This document shows positions 18,957 through 27,535 of a stretch of 64,000 nucleotides of DNA, piece by piece. The DNA is from GCA-2737725 sp033763995 (GTDB lineage Bacteria; Pseudomonadota; Alphaproteobacteria; Rhodospirillales; Rhodospirillaceae). The notes under the pieces were generated by a model. That model was given only the letters and a program-made list of their open reading frames with translations, did not search any database and was not told the DNA's origin. Numbering within the stretch: the stretch's first letter is position 1; each line of letters starts with the position of its first letter. The translations under genes were made by a program, and so were the position numbers. The DNA is taken from NCBI GenBank assembly GCA_033763995.1, contig JANRJL010000082.1:1-64000 (forward strand), in the 5' to 3' direction.

Positions 18957-20008
18957 GTCCCGGCTCTCCGCAACACGAGCAACAAGTGCAGGAAGAAGGG
19001 CGCTCCGATGAGAGCCGTCAGCACGCCGACTTTCAGTTCGAGGCCCGTCACCGTGGCCGTGAGCGCGCGCACGCCGATGTCGGCGGCTGTCATGAGCACG
19101 GCGCCGCCGATCGTGCTGGCCGCCAACAGTCGCGACGGGCGATAGCCGACCAGGGGCCGCAGCACATGAGGCACGACCAGGCCGACGAAACTGATGACCC
19201 CGGTGACGCTCACCGCGGCGCCCACGGCACAGGCGGCGCCGATGATGGCGCGCCGCTTCACCGCGGGGACATCGAAGCCCAAAGTGGCGGCGGTATCTTC
19301 GCCCAAGGTGAGAGCATCCAGCGCACGGCCGAGACCCAACAGCAGCGCCCAGCCGACAAGACTGGGCGCCAACGCGAGCCACACGTGCTCCATGCTGCGA
19401 TCGGCGAAAGAGCCGAGAATCCAGAACACGATCTCCAGCGCCGCATAGGGACTGGGCGCGAAGTTGAGCGCAAGCGATGTGAGCGCGGCCGTGAGGCTGT
19501 TGATCGCCACTCCGGCGAGAATCAGCGTCAACGTGTCTTGAGCGCGGCCCCCGAGGATGAACAACAAGGCGGTTGCGGCCAAGGTGCCGACCATGCCGCC
19601 CAGAGGCAGCGCGAAACCGAAGGCGCCGCTGACACCGAAGTAAAACATGACCACCGCGCCGAGCGCCGCGGAACTGGACGCGCCGAGCAGCGCCGGTTCG
19701 GCGAGCGGATTGCGCAGCACGCCCTGGAGCACCGCGCCCGAAAGCCCCAGCGTTGCGCCGACGATCACGGTCAGCATGGTGCGCGGCAGCCGGACCTCGG
19801 AAAAGATCAGCCATGCCGTTTCTGGGTCGGTTGCAAAAAGGTCGATGAGGCCGCCGACCCCGCTGGTGCGGCGCCCGACCAGCAGAGAGAGGATGATCAG
19901 GACCAGCAATGCTGCGGTCAACGCGCCCAGTAAAATCGCGGCACGTACTTCACGGGTGTTGGCGCCCGAAAGCGGCGCCGAAGGATCAATGGGCAAGGTT
20001 TGAGTCAT
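18953..20008 (-). CDS. btuC: Cobalamin ABC transporter permease (FecCD family)
   Basis: Polytopic inner membrane permease of 351 residues with about ten hydrophobic helices, as in BtuC. Family motifs include LRLPRTML-like EVRLPRTMLTVIVGATLGLSGAVLQGVLRNPLA (the first loop, shortened here to its key RLPR and NPLA ends) and the ATPase-coupling GFDVPAVKRR region followed by GVISFVGLVVPH. Start and stop both overlap neighbours by four bases (btuF stop and btuD start), a tight operon. It would form the dimeric channel served by BtuD and loaded by BtuF. Confidence 0.93.
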   Translation of the reverse strand: MTQTLPIDPSAPLSGANTREVRAAILLGALTAALLVLIILSLLVGRRTSGVGGLIDLFATDPETAWLIFSEVRLPRTMLTVIVGATLGLSGAVLQGVLRNPLAEPALLGASSSAALGAVVMFYFGVSGAFGFALPLGGMVGTLAATALLFILGGRAQDTLTLILAGVAINSLTAALTSLALNFAPSPYAALEIVFWILGSFADRSMEHVWLALAPSLVGWALLLGLGRALDALTLGEDTAATLGFDVPAVKRRAIIGAACAVGAAVSVTGVISFVGLVVPHVLRPLVGYRPSRLLAASTIGGAVLMTAADIGVRALTATVTGLELKVGVLTALIGAPFFLHLLLVLRRAGT

Positions 20009-20850
20009 GATCCGCCGGCCACCAACTGTGAATTCAAGGCCTCGGCCGCATCGGCGATCGTCGGGATCGCACAGGTCAGGAGTCGACCCGAGATGTGGAG
20101 CGGCGCACGGCCGTCCATCATCGCTTTGACGGCGGGGTGGGCAATCGCCTGGGCCGCCAAGGAAGCCGCCCCAGGCCGATAGTCGAGACGCACGATGACC
20201 TGCGGCCGCGCCATCAACAGATCTTCCAGCGCCAACTGGCCGAAGTCGACGATGCCGAGCGACGGCGCGAGATTTTCCAGCCCAGCCGCGCTCAATGCCT
20301 CGTCGGCCAAGCTTGGCTTGCCGACGGTAAAGCCGTTGGCATCGTAAACGATCGCCGACGCGACGGCACGCGGCTTGGCTGCCGCTCTAACCGCGTCGAG
20401 GCGGCGATCCATGTCGGTAATCAAGGCGGCCGCAGCACCTTCCGCGCCCAGCAAACGGCCCATGTCGGTCAGCACGCGGCGCGTTCCTTCCAGGTTCCGA
20501 ACGCTTTCGATCTCGACCACGCGGTAACCGAGTTTGCGCAACAATGCCTTGGCAAAGCCGGTGGTGAACTCGCCGGTCAGGATCAAGTCCGGGTTCTCGG
20601 CGATGACCTCCTCGGCGTTGCCATAGTTCAGTTTGAGACCCCGCGCCAAATGAGCCAGCGGCGACTCGTTGGGATCGGCCGCGAGGAAACTGATGGAGCG
20701 GATATGCTCGCGCGGCGCCAGCAGCAACACGTATTGATCCGCGCACAGATTCATCGAAACGATGCGGCGCGGCGGGTCGTTTGCCGCCGCCCGCACCGCG
20801 ACGGCGCTCACGATCAAGCAAAGGCAAAGAGCGAGGCCGCCGCGCATCAT
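20005..20850 (-). CDS. btuF: Cobalamin-binding periplasmic protein
   Basis: Solute-binding protein of 281 residues with a signal peptide (about 1-22, ending RAAA). The core has RRIVSMNLCADQYVLLLAP, the typical opening of BtuF/cobalamin-binding proteins, and the NYGNAEEVIAENPDLIL segment of the helical-backbone (PF01497-like) fold. It would collect B12 in the periplasm and pass it to BtuC. The start directly follows the btuB stop with no gap, and the stop overlaps btuC by four bases. Confidence 0.92.
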   Translation of the reverse strand: MMRGGLALCLCLIVSAVAVRAAANDPPRRIVSMNLCADQYVLLLAPREHIRSISFLAADPNESPLAHLARGLKLNYGNAEEVIAENPDLILTGEFTTGFAKALLRKLGYRVVEIESVRNLEGTRRVLTDMGRLLGAEGAAAALITDMDRRLDAVRAAAKPRAVASAIVYDANGFTVGKPSLADEALSAAGLENLAPSLGIVDFGQLALEDLLMARPQVIVRLDYRPGAASLAAQAIAHPAVKAMMDGRAPLHISGRLLTCAIPTIADAAEALNSQLVAGGS

Positions 20851-22815
20851 TTATTCACCCAACCTCATCTTCACGCCCACATAAGCGCCGATGCCGGTGC
20901 TGTTATAGGAGAACAACTGTTCGTAGTTCTCATCGAAGAGATTGTCGACACGGGCCGTCAGCTCCACGTCCGAGGTCATGCGATAGGACGCCGATAAGGT
21001 GGCCAAGACGTAGGAATTGAGGGTCACACGATCCGTTGGCGTGGAAAAGATGAACTCGCTGTCCTCTTGTTTGCCGTTGTAGTCCAGCGACAAGCCGACA
21101 TGAGCTTTGTCGTCCAAGAACGCTGTGGTCGCCGCGAGACTGGCGATGTGTTTCGGGCGACGGACCTCACGCCGGCCGGTGTCTTCGACGGCATCGGTGT
21201 AGGTATAGCTGGCCGCGAGCGACAACGCCTCGGCCGGGGACCACCGCCCGCTGAGTTCCACGCCCTGGCGACGGCTTTCACCGGGGCGATTGCGTACCGT
21301 GAAGGGCAGTCGGCTGAAGTCGGTGAAAATTTCGTCCTCCAAGTCGGCCTTGAAGTACGTCGCCGACAGCACCGCACGCGCTTCAGCCAGGGCTAAGTCG
21401 ACGCCGGCATCCCAGCTTGTCGACTCTTCCGGAACCAGGGCCGGGTTGCCGATGAAGGTCGTGGGATTAAATCCATAGAGCTCAAAAAAACTGGGCTTGG
21501 CGACGCCAGTCCCGGCGCTGGCGCGCAACTTCACGGGACTTGCGGGCGCTTGCCACGCGCCGGTGAGCCGGAATGTCGTGGCGTCTTGGAACAGCTCGTA
21601 GCTATCGTGACGCAGGGCGCCGGTGAGAAACACCTGCTCGGCGAAGCTCACGCGATATTCCGCCGCGCCCGCATACGACTCGGTCTTACGGCGTTGATTT
21701 TGCGGGCCGGGAAAGGCGCTGCGATTCTCGAACGTCTCGTGCTCATACTCGAGTAACGCCGACAGCGATTGCGCGACGCTTCCGACGTCGCGCAGCTTGA
21801 GCGTGGAAAGATACTCGACATCGTGCTTGCGCCCCTGTGACCCGGAACTGAAGGCTTGGCCCAGCAGATTTCGCCCGCGCGCATCGGTCATGGCCCAGGA
21901 CAAGGTGTTGGTCCACGTGCCGTCCCCCGACGATGTTTCGCCCAAGATTTTCGATGAAAATGTCTTGGACTTGCGCACGTCATTGGAATCGATCACGAGG
22001 CCCTGGGTTGGCGAGCCGAATGTAAAGTCCTGTGTGTCGAGTTCCGTGCGCGCGTCGGCGTAGCGCAGGTTGACGCGCACGAAGGAGTCGTCCGAGAGTG
22101 CGATCTTGCCGCCACCGAGCAGCGAGGCGTTGCGATGACCGTCGCGTTCCGGCCCGACCTTGGATTGCGAGATACCCCGCCGCTTGAGGACGGAGACCGA
22201 GGCATGGCCCGAGATGTCGTCCGCCGTGAAAATGCCACGCGCCGAGCCCGCCCATGTTCCAAAGGCCCCACCCTCGGCCCGCGCCGTGAACGCGGGCGTC
22301 TCACCCGCCGCGGTCGATGTGATGTTGATCACGCCGCCGATGGCCTCGCTGCCATAAAGCGAACTTTGAGCGCCGCGCAGCACCTCAACACGAGAAACTT
22401 GATCGGCCAGCACCGTGGAGAAGTCGAATTCGGAGTTGTTGAAGGGGTCGCCCACTTCCATGCCGTCGATCAAGACCAGCGTGTGGTTGCCCTCGGCGCC
22501 GCGCATGCGGACCTGCGTGAGCGTACCGAGCGGGCCCGACTGACTAACCGCCACCCCGGGAATCGCCCGCAGGAGGTCGGCGATGAGGAAGCGCGGCCTT
22601 GCGCCAATGTCGTCCGACGTCAGAACATCCACCGCGCTGCCCAAGGTTTTCAGCCGCTGTGGATTGCGCGTGGCCGTGACTATGATTTCGTCGACATAGA
22701 AAGGCTTGGCCTTTTCCCTGGTCAATCCGGAGTCCTGTGCGGCAACGGGTACTGCAGCAGAGGCCATGAGGCCCATGGCGAGCAGCGATCTTGAACGTCG
22801 CAAAGTCTTGGTCAT
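20851..22815 (-). CDS. btuB: TonB-dependent cobalamin receptor
   Basis: Outer membrane receptor of about 654 residues. After the signal peptide (ending VAAQ) comes a TonB box region DEIIVTATR, a plug domain with the conserved VRMRGAEGNHTLVLIDG and EVLRGAQSSLYGSEAIGGVINI segments, and a beta-barrel that ends with a TonB-receptor-like NLFDENYE and a final aromatic strand. I chose ATG at 22815, which has AGAGGA upstream; an ATG 11 codons earlier lacks this. Expression should be controlled by the cobalamin riboswitch just upstream. First gene of btuBFCD. Confidence 0.94.
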   Translation of the reverse strand: MTKTLRRSRSLLAMGLMASAAVPVAAQDSGLTREKAKPFYVDEIIVTATRNPQRLKTLGSAVDVLTSDDIGARPRFLIADLLRAIPGVAVSQSGPLGTLTQVRMRGAEGNHTLVLIDGMEVGDPFNNSEFDFSTVLADQVSRVEVLRGAQSSLYGSEAIGGVINITSTAAGETPAFTARAEGGAFGTWAGSARGIFTADDISGHASVSVLKRRGISQSKVGPERDGHRNASLLGGGKIALSDDSFVRVNLRYADARTELDTQDFTFGSPTQGLVIDSNDVRKSKTFSSKILGETSSGDGTWTNTLSWAMTDARGRNLLGQAFSSGSQGRKHDVEYLSTLKLRDVGSVAQSLSALLEYEHETFENRSAFPGPQNQRRKTESYAGAAEYRVSFAEQVFLTGALRHDSYELFQDATTFRLTGAWQAPASPVKLRASAGTGVAKPSFFELYGFNPTTFIGNPALVPEESTSWDAGVDLALAEARAVLSATYFKADLEDEIFTDFSRLPFTVRNRPGESRRQGVELSGRWSPAEALSLAASYTYTDAVEDTGRREVRRPKHIASLAATTAFLDDKAHVGLSLDYNGKQEDSEFIFSTPTDRVTLNSYVLATLSASYRMTSDVELTARVDNLFDENYEQLFSYNSTGIGAYVGVKMRLGE

Positions 22816-23000
22816 CGTCCAAATCCTCTTCTGGCCGCGCAAGCACAACGGCCCGCAAACGGCGGTTCAGGTGGAACGACGGAAAAGAGGGGACAACGAG
22901 ACTAAAGGCCCATCCACCCGTCGCGGTTCGCGATCTGCGCGTCACCGCAACGAATGTCTGTCCAAGGGTGCATCCCGCCCGATGGTCAGGTGACGCTCAT

Positions 23001-23215
23001 GATGGCAGGTCTCCTGGCTCGCGGGTCGCTGCGCTCGTCTCGCCTTCCCAAGACCTATCGCCGGTCTCAGTGGCAGTTTGAAACGAACGCTCGCCGCTGA
23101 CAGTTGCGGGAGCAGCTCCGGAATTGCACCGGAATTCCCTTTTCAACGCGGCCTCGCCTGGCGGCGACACCGCGTTACCATCACTGCGCGGGAATAAACG
23201 CCCCTTTTGCGGCGG
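23001..23215 (-). promoter_or_regulatory. Cobalamin riboswitch upstream of btuB
   Basis: On the minus strand the roughly 200-base leader of btuB has the hallmarks of the B12 element: AAAAGGGAA, CCGGTGCAATTCCGG, GCTGCTCCCGCAACTGT, the B12-box core GCCACTG, GGGAAGGC, and AGCCAGGAGACCTGCC near its 3' end. Adenosylcobalamin binding would reduce btuB expression. The distance to the btuB ATG is about 185 bases. The 22816-23000 stretch between aptamer and start should contain the expression platform. Confidence 0.95.
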
Positions 23216-23244
23216 TGTCAATCGGCCGGCGCGGACGACGCCGT

Positions 23245-24312
23245 TTAGGCCGCTTGGGCGACCCGCCTCAGTGGCGGCAGGTTGTAGAGCTTGCGGCCGT
23301 TGGCATCGCAAATTTTCGTGGAAATTTTGGCATCGACGTCCTTGCGCTCGGCGAACATGCGATGCGCCGGCAAGTCGCTGCCCAAGTCCTCGTGACCAAA
23401 GTCCGTGCCCAGCACCAAGTTCTCGGGGCCGGCGTATTTCAACACGTAGCCCACCTCTTCATCCATGGTGCAGGCGATGAAGAAATTCGAGCCCGCCAGC
23501 GGGCACTCGCCCATGGCCACGTCCTTGCGCATGCCGATATCGGCGCCGCGCGAGATTTCGCGGAAGGCATAGGGCAACCACTCGGACCCGGCCTCGAGGA
23601 ACCCGAATTTCAGGCTGGGAAACCGCTTCGGCACCTCGCTGACCCACAGCGTCACGAAAGCGCCCGCCATGGTGACCACGGAAAAGATCACGCTGCCGAA
23701 CTGGCGGTAAATTTCGGTCTGGGTGTTGCCGATGTGAATGCCGATGGCGAGACCGAGTTTTTCGGCTTCGGCATAGAGCGGATAGAAATAAGGATCGCTC
23801 AGCAGCTTGCCCGTTTCCAGCGCGCGGAAGAACACCGATACCGCGCCGTTCTTGGCGCCCCAGCGCAATTCTTCGATGCAGGCGTTCATATCCAGGAACG
23901 GCGCCACCAGCGACCAGCGCAGCCGGTCGGGAAAATGGCTGCAGCGCTCCGCCATCCACCGATTGTAGCTGCGCGCCAAGGCCACCTGCGCCAGCGGGTG
24001 CTTGAACTCCGCGCCGATGAAGAAGCTCGGGATGATGACCTGCGTCTCGACGCCGAATCGATCCATCCACTTCACGCGGTCGGCGACATCGGTGAGATCG
24101 CGCGCGGCTTCCGACGGCGTGCCGGGTTTGGCCTCAAGCCCGCGTGGGATCATCACCCCGTCGTAAAGCCAAAAGCGCTTCATCCACGACTGCTTGCCGG
24201 CTTGCGGCTCAAGATTGATCACGGTGGGGTGATAACGCTGCTCGTCGGCCGAGAGATATTTCCACGTGTCCATGCACTCGATGACATGGGCATCGGCGTC
24301 AATGTACCCCAT
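23245..24312 (-). CDS. Amidohydrolase family protein (COG2159-like)
   Basis: Metal-dependent hydrolase/decarboxylase-type protein of 355 residues in the amidohydrolase-2 family. The N-terminal metal motif reads DADAHVIE (D7, H9 in place of the usual HxH), GIHIGNTQ supplies a mid-barrel His, and LVLGTDFGHEDLG supplies the C-terminal Asp. The substrate is unknown; relatives act on aromatic acid intermediates. ATG at 24312 (MGYIDADAH) overlaps the end of the upstream alpha/beta hydrolase gene by 14 bases, suggesting a two-gene operon and linked steps in breakdown of an organic compound. Confidence 0.82.
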   Translation of the reverse strand: MGYIDADAHVIECMDTWKYLSADEQRYHPTVINLEPQAGKQSWMKRFWLYDGVMIPRGLEAKPGTPSEAARDLTDVADRVKWMDRFGVETQVIIPSFFIGAEFKHPLAQVALARSYNRWMAERCSHFPDRLRWSLVAPFLDMNACIEELRWGAKNGAVSVFFRALETGKLLSDPYFYPLYAEAEKLGLAIGIHIGNTQTEIYRQFGSVIFSVVTMAGAFVTLWVSEVPKRFPSLKFGFLEAGSEWLPYAFREISRGADIGMRKDVAMGECPLAGSNFFIACTMDEEVGYVLKYAGPENLVLGTDFGHEDLGSDLPAHRMFAERKDVDAKISTKICDANGRKLYNLPPLRRVAQAA

Positions 24313-25183
24313 AGCTGGCTCCTTTTGGCGCGGCGGCCGTGTGATCGTGAAACAGATCCGGCGCACTGCCGGAGAAAAAGGCGTGGATCACGCGCGCATA
24401 ATCGGCGGCGCGGTCGACATGGTGCAGCGGATGACTGCCGGCAAAGCGGTAACCCCGCGCGCTCGGCACGCGAGACAGCACGTCGGCGTGGCAGTTGGTC
24501 AGCGGGTCGGTTTCGGCCGCGATCGCCAACGTCGGCAGGGCGAGTTTTTTCAGCGCGGCGTCCATGTCGTAGTCTTTCAGCGCCTCGGCCGTGTCGTCCT
24601 GCTGACCGGCCAACAAGGCATCGATCATGGCAGCTTTGATGTGACCGGCGGTGGTGTCGTTGAGCGTGAACTGACTATCCCACATCCTTTGCAGCCACAG
24701 GGCGCGCTGCCAGGACCAGGCCACATGATCGCCGGCCTCGCTCCAGCGCGGCGGCGTGGGACGGGCCGTGGCCATTACTTTCTCGCGCATCTCGCGCGAC
24801 CACACGGGCGAGCCGTCGAGCACGAGTTTCTTCACGCGCGTGGGATGGCGCAGCGCCAGTTCGGTGGCGATTTCCGACGAGAAGTGCCCGCCGATCACGT
24901 TGGCATCCTTCAGGCCCAGGCACGTCATGACATGGGCGATGTTCTCGGCGAAGTCGCCGACGGTCCAGGCATGTTTGCGCGCGTCGGAAAAACCATGGCC
25001 CATGTGATCGGGCGCGATGGCGCGATAGCCGCGCGCCGCCATTTCGGGCAGCAGCGCCGCGTACTGCCGCCCGCTTCCCGGCGTCCAGTGCAGCAGCACC
25101 AGGGGCTCGCCCAAGCCCGCCACGCGCACATGCACTTGGCCCTCGGGCGTGTCGACAATGGCGCGGCGAACGGTGGTGGGCAT
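24299..25183 (-). CDS. Alpha/beta-fold hydrolase with His at the nucleophile elbow
   Basis: Protein of 294 residues with the alpha/beta hydrolase pattern: LVLLHWTPGSGRQY (oxyanion strand), DHMGHGFSD, the elbow VIGGHFSSEIATELA, the TDPLTNC acid strand and the C-terminal HPLHHVD. At the elbow the usual GxSxG reads G-G-H-F-S, with His100 aligned to the nucleophile and Ser102 two residues on. Related proteins with an H-x-G type elbow exist among uncharacterised hydrolases, so it may be a non-hydrolytic or differently acting member. ATG at 25183 has GAGGGG upstream. It is coupled to the amidohydrolase gene. Confidence 0.82.
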   Translation of the reverse strand: MPTTVRRAIVDTPEGQVHVRVAGLGEPLVLLHWTPGSGRQYAALLPEMAARGYRAIAPDHMGHGFSDARKHAWTVGDFAENIAHVMTCLGLKDANVIGGHFSSEIATELALRHPTRVKKLVLDGSPVWSREMREKVMATARPTPPRWSEAGDHVAWSWQRALWLQRMWDSQFTLNDTTAGHIKAAMIDALLAGQQDDTAEALKDYDMDAALKKLALPTLAIAAETDPLTNCHADVLSRVPSARGYRFAGSHPLHHVDRAADYARVIHAFFSGSAPDLFHDHTAAAPKGASYGVH

Positions 25184-25238
25184 GGGTCCCCTCTGTGCCC
25201 GATCATATGGGGCCGGGGCCATCCGCTCCAAGCGGCGA

Positions 25239-25445
25239 TCACACGATCTTGGTCACGCCCGGGAAAGCGATGACGAAGCTGGCGGCCCACGTGCGATGAG
25301 CGTTGAGCCGCGAACGTGGGTAAACGCCTTGAATCCGGGCTTTTAGAGCGGGCGTTGGCCCCGACGTTTGCATGGCCTTGATGGCCTCTAGCCCATAAAC
25401 CGCCAGAAGAACGTGGACGAAAATCCAAGCGGAATGAATGTCCAT
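25239..25445 (-). CDS. Possible small membrane protein, 68 residues
   Basis: Short reading frame in the 336-base gap between the divergent hydrolase and reductase genes. Residues 3-22 form a hydrophobic helix (IHSAWIFVHVLLAVYGL) like the start of larger bacterial membrane proteins, but the remainder has only a weak second hydrophobic stretch near the C-terminus. GAAGGG precedes the ATG. It may be a real small protein or the remnant of a longer membrane protein. Nothing else is recognisable in the gap. Confidence 0.3.
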   Translation of the reverse strand: MDIHSAWIFVHVLLAVYGLEAIKAMQTSGPTPALKARIQGVYPRSRLNAHRTWAASFVIAFPGVTKIV

Positions 25446-25519
25446 CTTGGCTACCCTTCACGCACACTCTAGGCGAGCAAAGCAAACTCGCCAATCGCAC
25501 CGAAGGACATCAGCCCACG

Positions 25520-26518
25520 ATGAAGGCTTTGCAGCAAGTGGCCCACGGCGATCCGGCCGAGGCGGTGAAGCTGGTGGATCTGCCCGATCCCGTTCCGAGG
25601 CCCGGCGAGGTCGTCATTCGCATGGAGGCCGCCGCCGTGCACTTGGCCGACATCAAGAACTTCACGGGTGAACGCGACTTTCGCGCGAAGTTCCTGCCCC
25701 GCATTCCCGGCTATGAGGGCATCGGGCGCATCGTCGCTCTGGGCCGCGGCGTGACGCAGTTCAACGTCGGCGAGCGGGTGTTTCCCTGGTGGGGGGCCGG
25801 CACCTTCGCGCAGTTGGTCTGCACCCCCGCCGACAAGGTAATGCCGGCACCGGAAGGTGACGCCCAACAGTTGGCCTTGATGCTGGTGAACGGATTCACC
25901 GCCGTGAGCTTGTTGGATGACTTTGTGCAGCTCTCGCCGGGCCAATGGTTGGTGCAGAACGGTGCCAACTCAAACTGCGGGCGCTATGTGATCGTGCTGG
26001 CCCAGGAGCGTGGCATCCGCACCTGCAGCATCGTGCGCCGGGCCGAGGTTATCGACGAACTGCGCGCGCTGGGCGCCGATGCCGTGATCCTCGATCACGA
26101 GAACCCTGTGGAACTCGCCGCCCGCGTGAAGGCCGCAATCGGCGAAGCCGAGATCAAGCTCGGTCTCGACATGGTGGCCGGTACTGCCACGGGGCGCATG
26201 ATGCGCTGCGTGTCGTCCGGTGGGGTGGTCGTCAACTACGGCTTTATTTCGGGCCAGCCCTGCGAAGTGCATTTCAACGAGGTCTGGCAGAAGGAGGCCA
26301 CGCTCAGGGGCATGAGCGCGGGGCGTGGCCTCGCCCAACGCTCCATGGACGAGTTGCGGCGGGTCTACGCCCATCTCGCCCAACTGATCGCCGGCGGGCA
26401 GATGCGCGCGGCCATCGCCGGCACCTACACCCTCGATCGCGCGACCGAGGCCTTCCGTCATGCGTTGCGTACCGGCGCGGAGCGGGACGGCAAGATCATT
26501 CTGCTGCCGAACGGGTGA
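25520..26518 (+). CDS. Zinc-independent MDR oxidoreductase, 2-enoyl thioester reductase-like (copy 1)
   Basis: Medium-chain dehydrogenase/reductase of 332 residues. The N-terminal GroES-like domain runs to about 125, and the nucleotide-binding domain opens with WLVQNGANSNCGRYVIVLAQERG. The QNxANSxxGR signature is that of the MECR/Etr1 enoyl-thioester reductase branch, which uses NADPH and lacks zinc. It could reduce an alpha,beta-unsaturated acyl or quinone substrate. It is the first of three consecutive paralogues in one direction, 3-12 bases apart, and diverges from the hydrolase pair. Confidence 0.85.
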   Translation: MKALQQVAHGDPAEAVKLVDLPDPVPRPGEVVIRMEAAAVHLADIKNFTGERDFRAKFLPRIPGYEGIGRIVALGRGVTQFNVGERVFPWWGAGTFAQLVCTPADKVMPAPEGDAQQLALMLVNGFTAVSLLDDFVQLSPGQWLVQNGANSNCGRYVIVLAQERGIRTCSIVRRAEVIDELRALGADAVILDHENPVELAARVKAAIGEAEIKLGLDMVAGTATGRMMRCVSSGGVVVNYGFISGQPCEVHFNEVWQKEATLRGMSAGRGLAQRSMDELRRVYAHLAQLIAGGQMRAAIAGTYTLDRATEAFRHALRTGAERDGKIILLPNG

Positions 26519-26521
26519 GCG

Positions 26522-27523
26522 GTGAAAGTTCTTCGTCACATCGGCTACGGCGATATCGCCACCGCGCTGCGTCTCGACGATGAGCCGGAACCTATTCCCG
26601 GCCCGGGCGAAGTTGTGATCCGCATGGAGGTCGCGCCGCTGCAGAAATCCGAGATTCTCAATCTTGCCGACCCCCAACGCATACCGCCCGACAAACTCCC
26701 CCGCATCTGCGGCTCGGAGGGCGTCGGGTGTGTCGTCGCCAAGGCGGCAGACGTGACGAGCTTCGCTCTGGGCGATCGCGTGTTCGCGCCGAAATATGCC
26801 GGACTCTTGCGAGAGTTCATGCCGGCCCAGGCCGAGTCGTGTTTCCCGGCCCCTCGCGACTGCGCGGCGGAAAAGCTCTGCATCGTCTCCACCATGGGCC
26901 TGACGAGCTGGTTGCTGCTGCAAGACTACGTCCAACTCCCGGCCGGGTCGTGGATCATCCAGGATGCCGCCAATTCGTCGATAGGCCGAGTCATCATCGG
27001 CATGGCCCGCGCGCGGGGCTTGCGCACGGTCAATGTCGTGCGCCGCACCGGGCTCGACCACGATCTCAAGTTCCTGGGCGGCGACGTTGTGGTGGTCGAT
27101 CCGGGCGACCCCGAAGCATTGGCCGCCATGGTCACCAAGGCCACCGACAATGCCGAGATCAAGGTCGGCCTCGACATGATCGGCGGCGATTTGGCCGGGC
27201 GCATCGCGCGCTGCCTGGCGCCGGGCGGCACATTGGTGCTCTACGGCGGCAGCGGGCCTGATGCGGCGCGCATCGATTTCATGGACCTGCACCGACGCGA
27301 TCTAAGGGTCACGGGCATGGGCATGTCGCGGTCCTTCAACAAGCGTTCGCCGGCGGAGAAAACCGAGGTGTACCACACCATCGGCCGGATGGCGGCCGAG
27401 GGCGTGATCAAAACCAATATTGCCGCCGCCTATCGGTTGGAGGACTATCGAGCGGCCTTCGCGCATGTGTCGCGGCCCGATTCTCACCGCGACGGCAAGG
27501 TGATTTTTCGCTTCGACAACTAA
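26522..27523 (+). CDS. Zinc-independent MDR oxidoreductase, 2-enoyl thioester reductase-like (copy 2)
   Basis: Second paralogue, 333 residues, GTG start at 26522 only three bases after the previous stop. The cofactor loop WIIQDAANSSIGRVIIGMARARG keeps the ANSxxGR core but has Asp for Asn in the preceding position. NVVRRTG after the following strand is a likely NADPH phosphate-binding segment. It is clearly diverged from copies 1 and 3 (shorter catalytic-domain match, KRSPAEKTEVYH near the C-terminus), so a different substrate is likely. Probably translated from the same mRNA. Confidence 0.84.
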   Translation: MKVLRHIGYGDIATALRLDDEPEPIPGPGEVVIRMEVAPLQKSEILNLADPQRIPPDKLPRICGSEGVGCVVAKAADVTSFALGDRVFAPKYAGLLREFMPAQAESCFPAPRDCAAEKLCIVSTMGLTSWLLLQDYVQLPAGSWIIQDAANSSIGRVIIGMARARGLRTVNVVRRTGLDHDLKFLGGDVVVVDPGDPEALAAMVTKATDNAEIKVGLDMIGGDLAGRIARCLAPGGTLVLYGGSGPDAARIDFMDLHRRDLRVTGMGMSRSFNKRSPAEKTEVYHTIGRMAAEGVIKTNIAAAYRLEDYRAAFAHVSRPDSHRDGKVIFRFDN

Positions 27524-27535
27524 GGACCCATCCCG

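Noticed and set aside
18957..19814. Upstream extension of the btuD frame to 552 codons
   Set aside because: The added part is an out-of-frame reading of btuC; the ATG at 18956 with ATGA overlap is the natural start.
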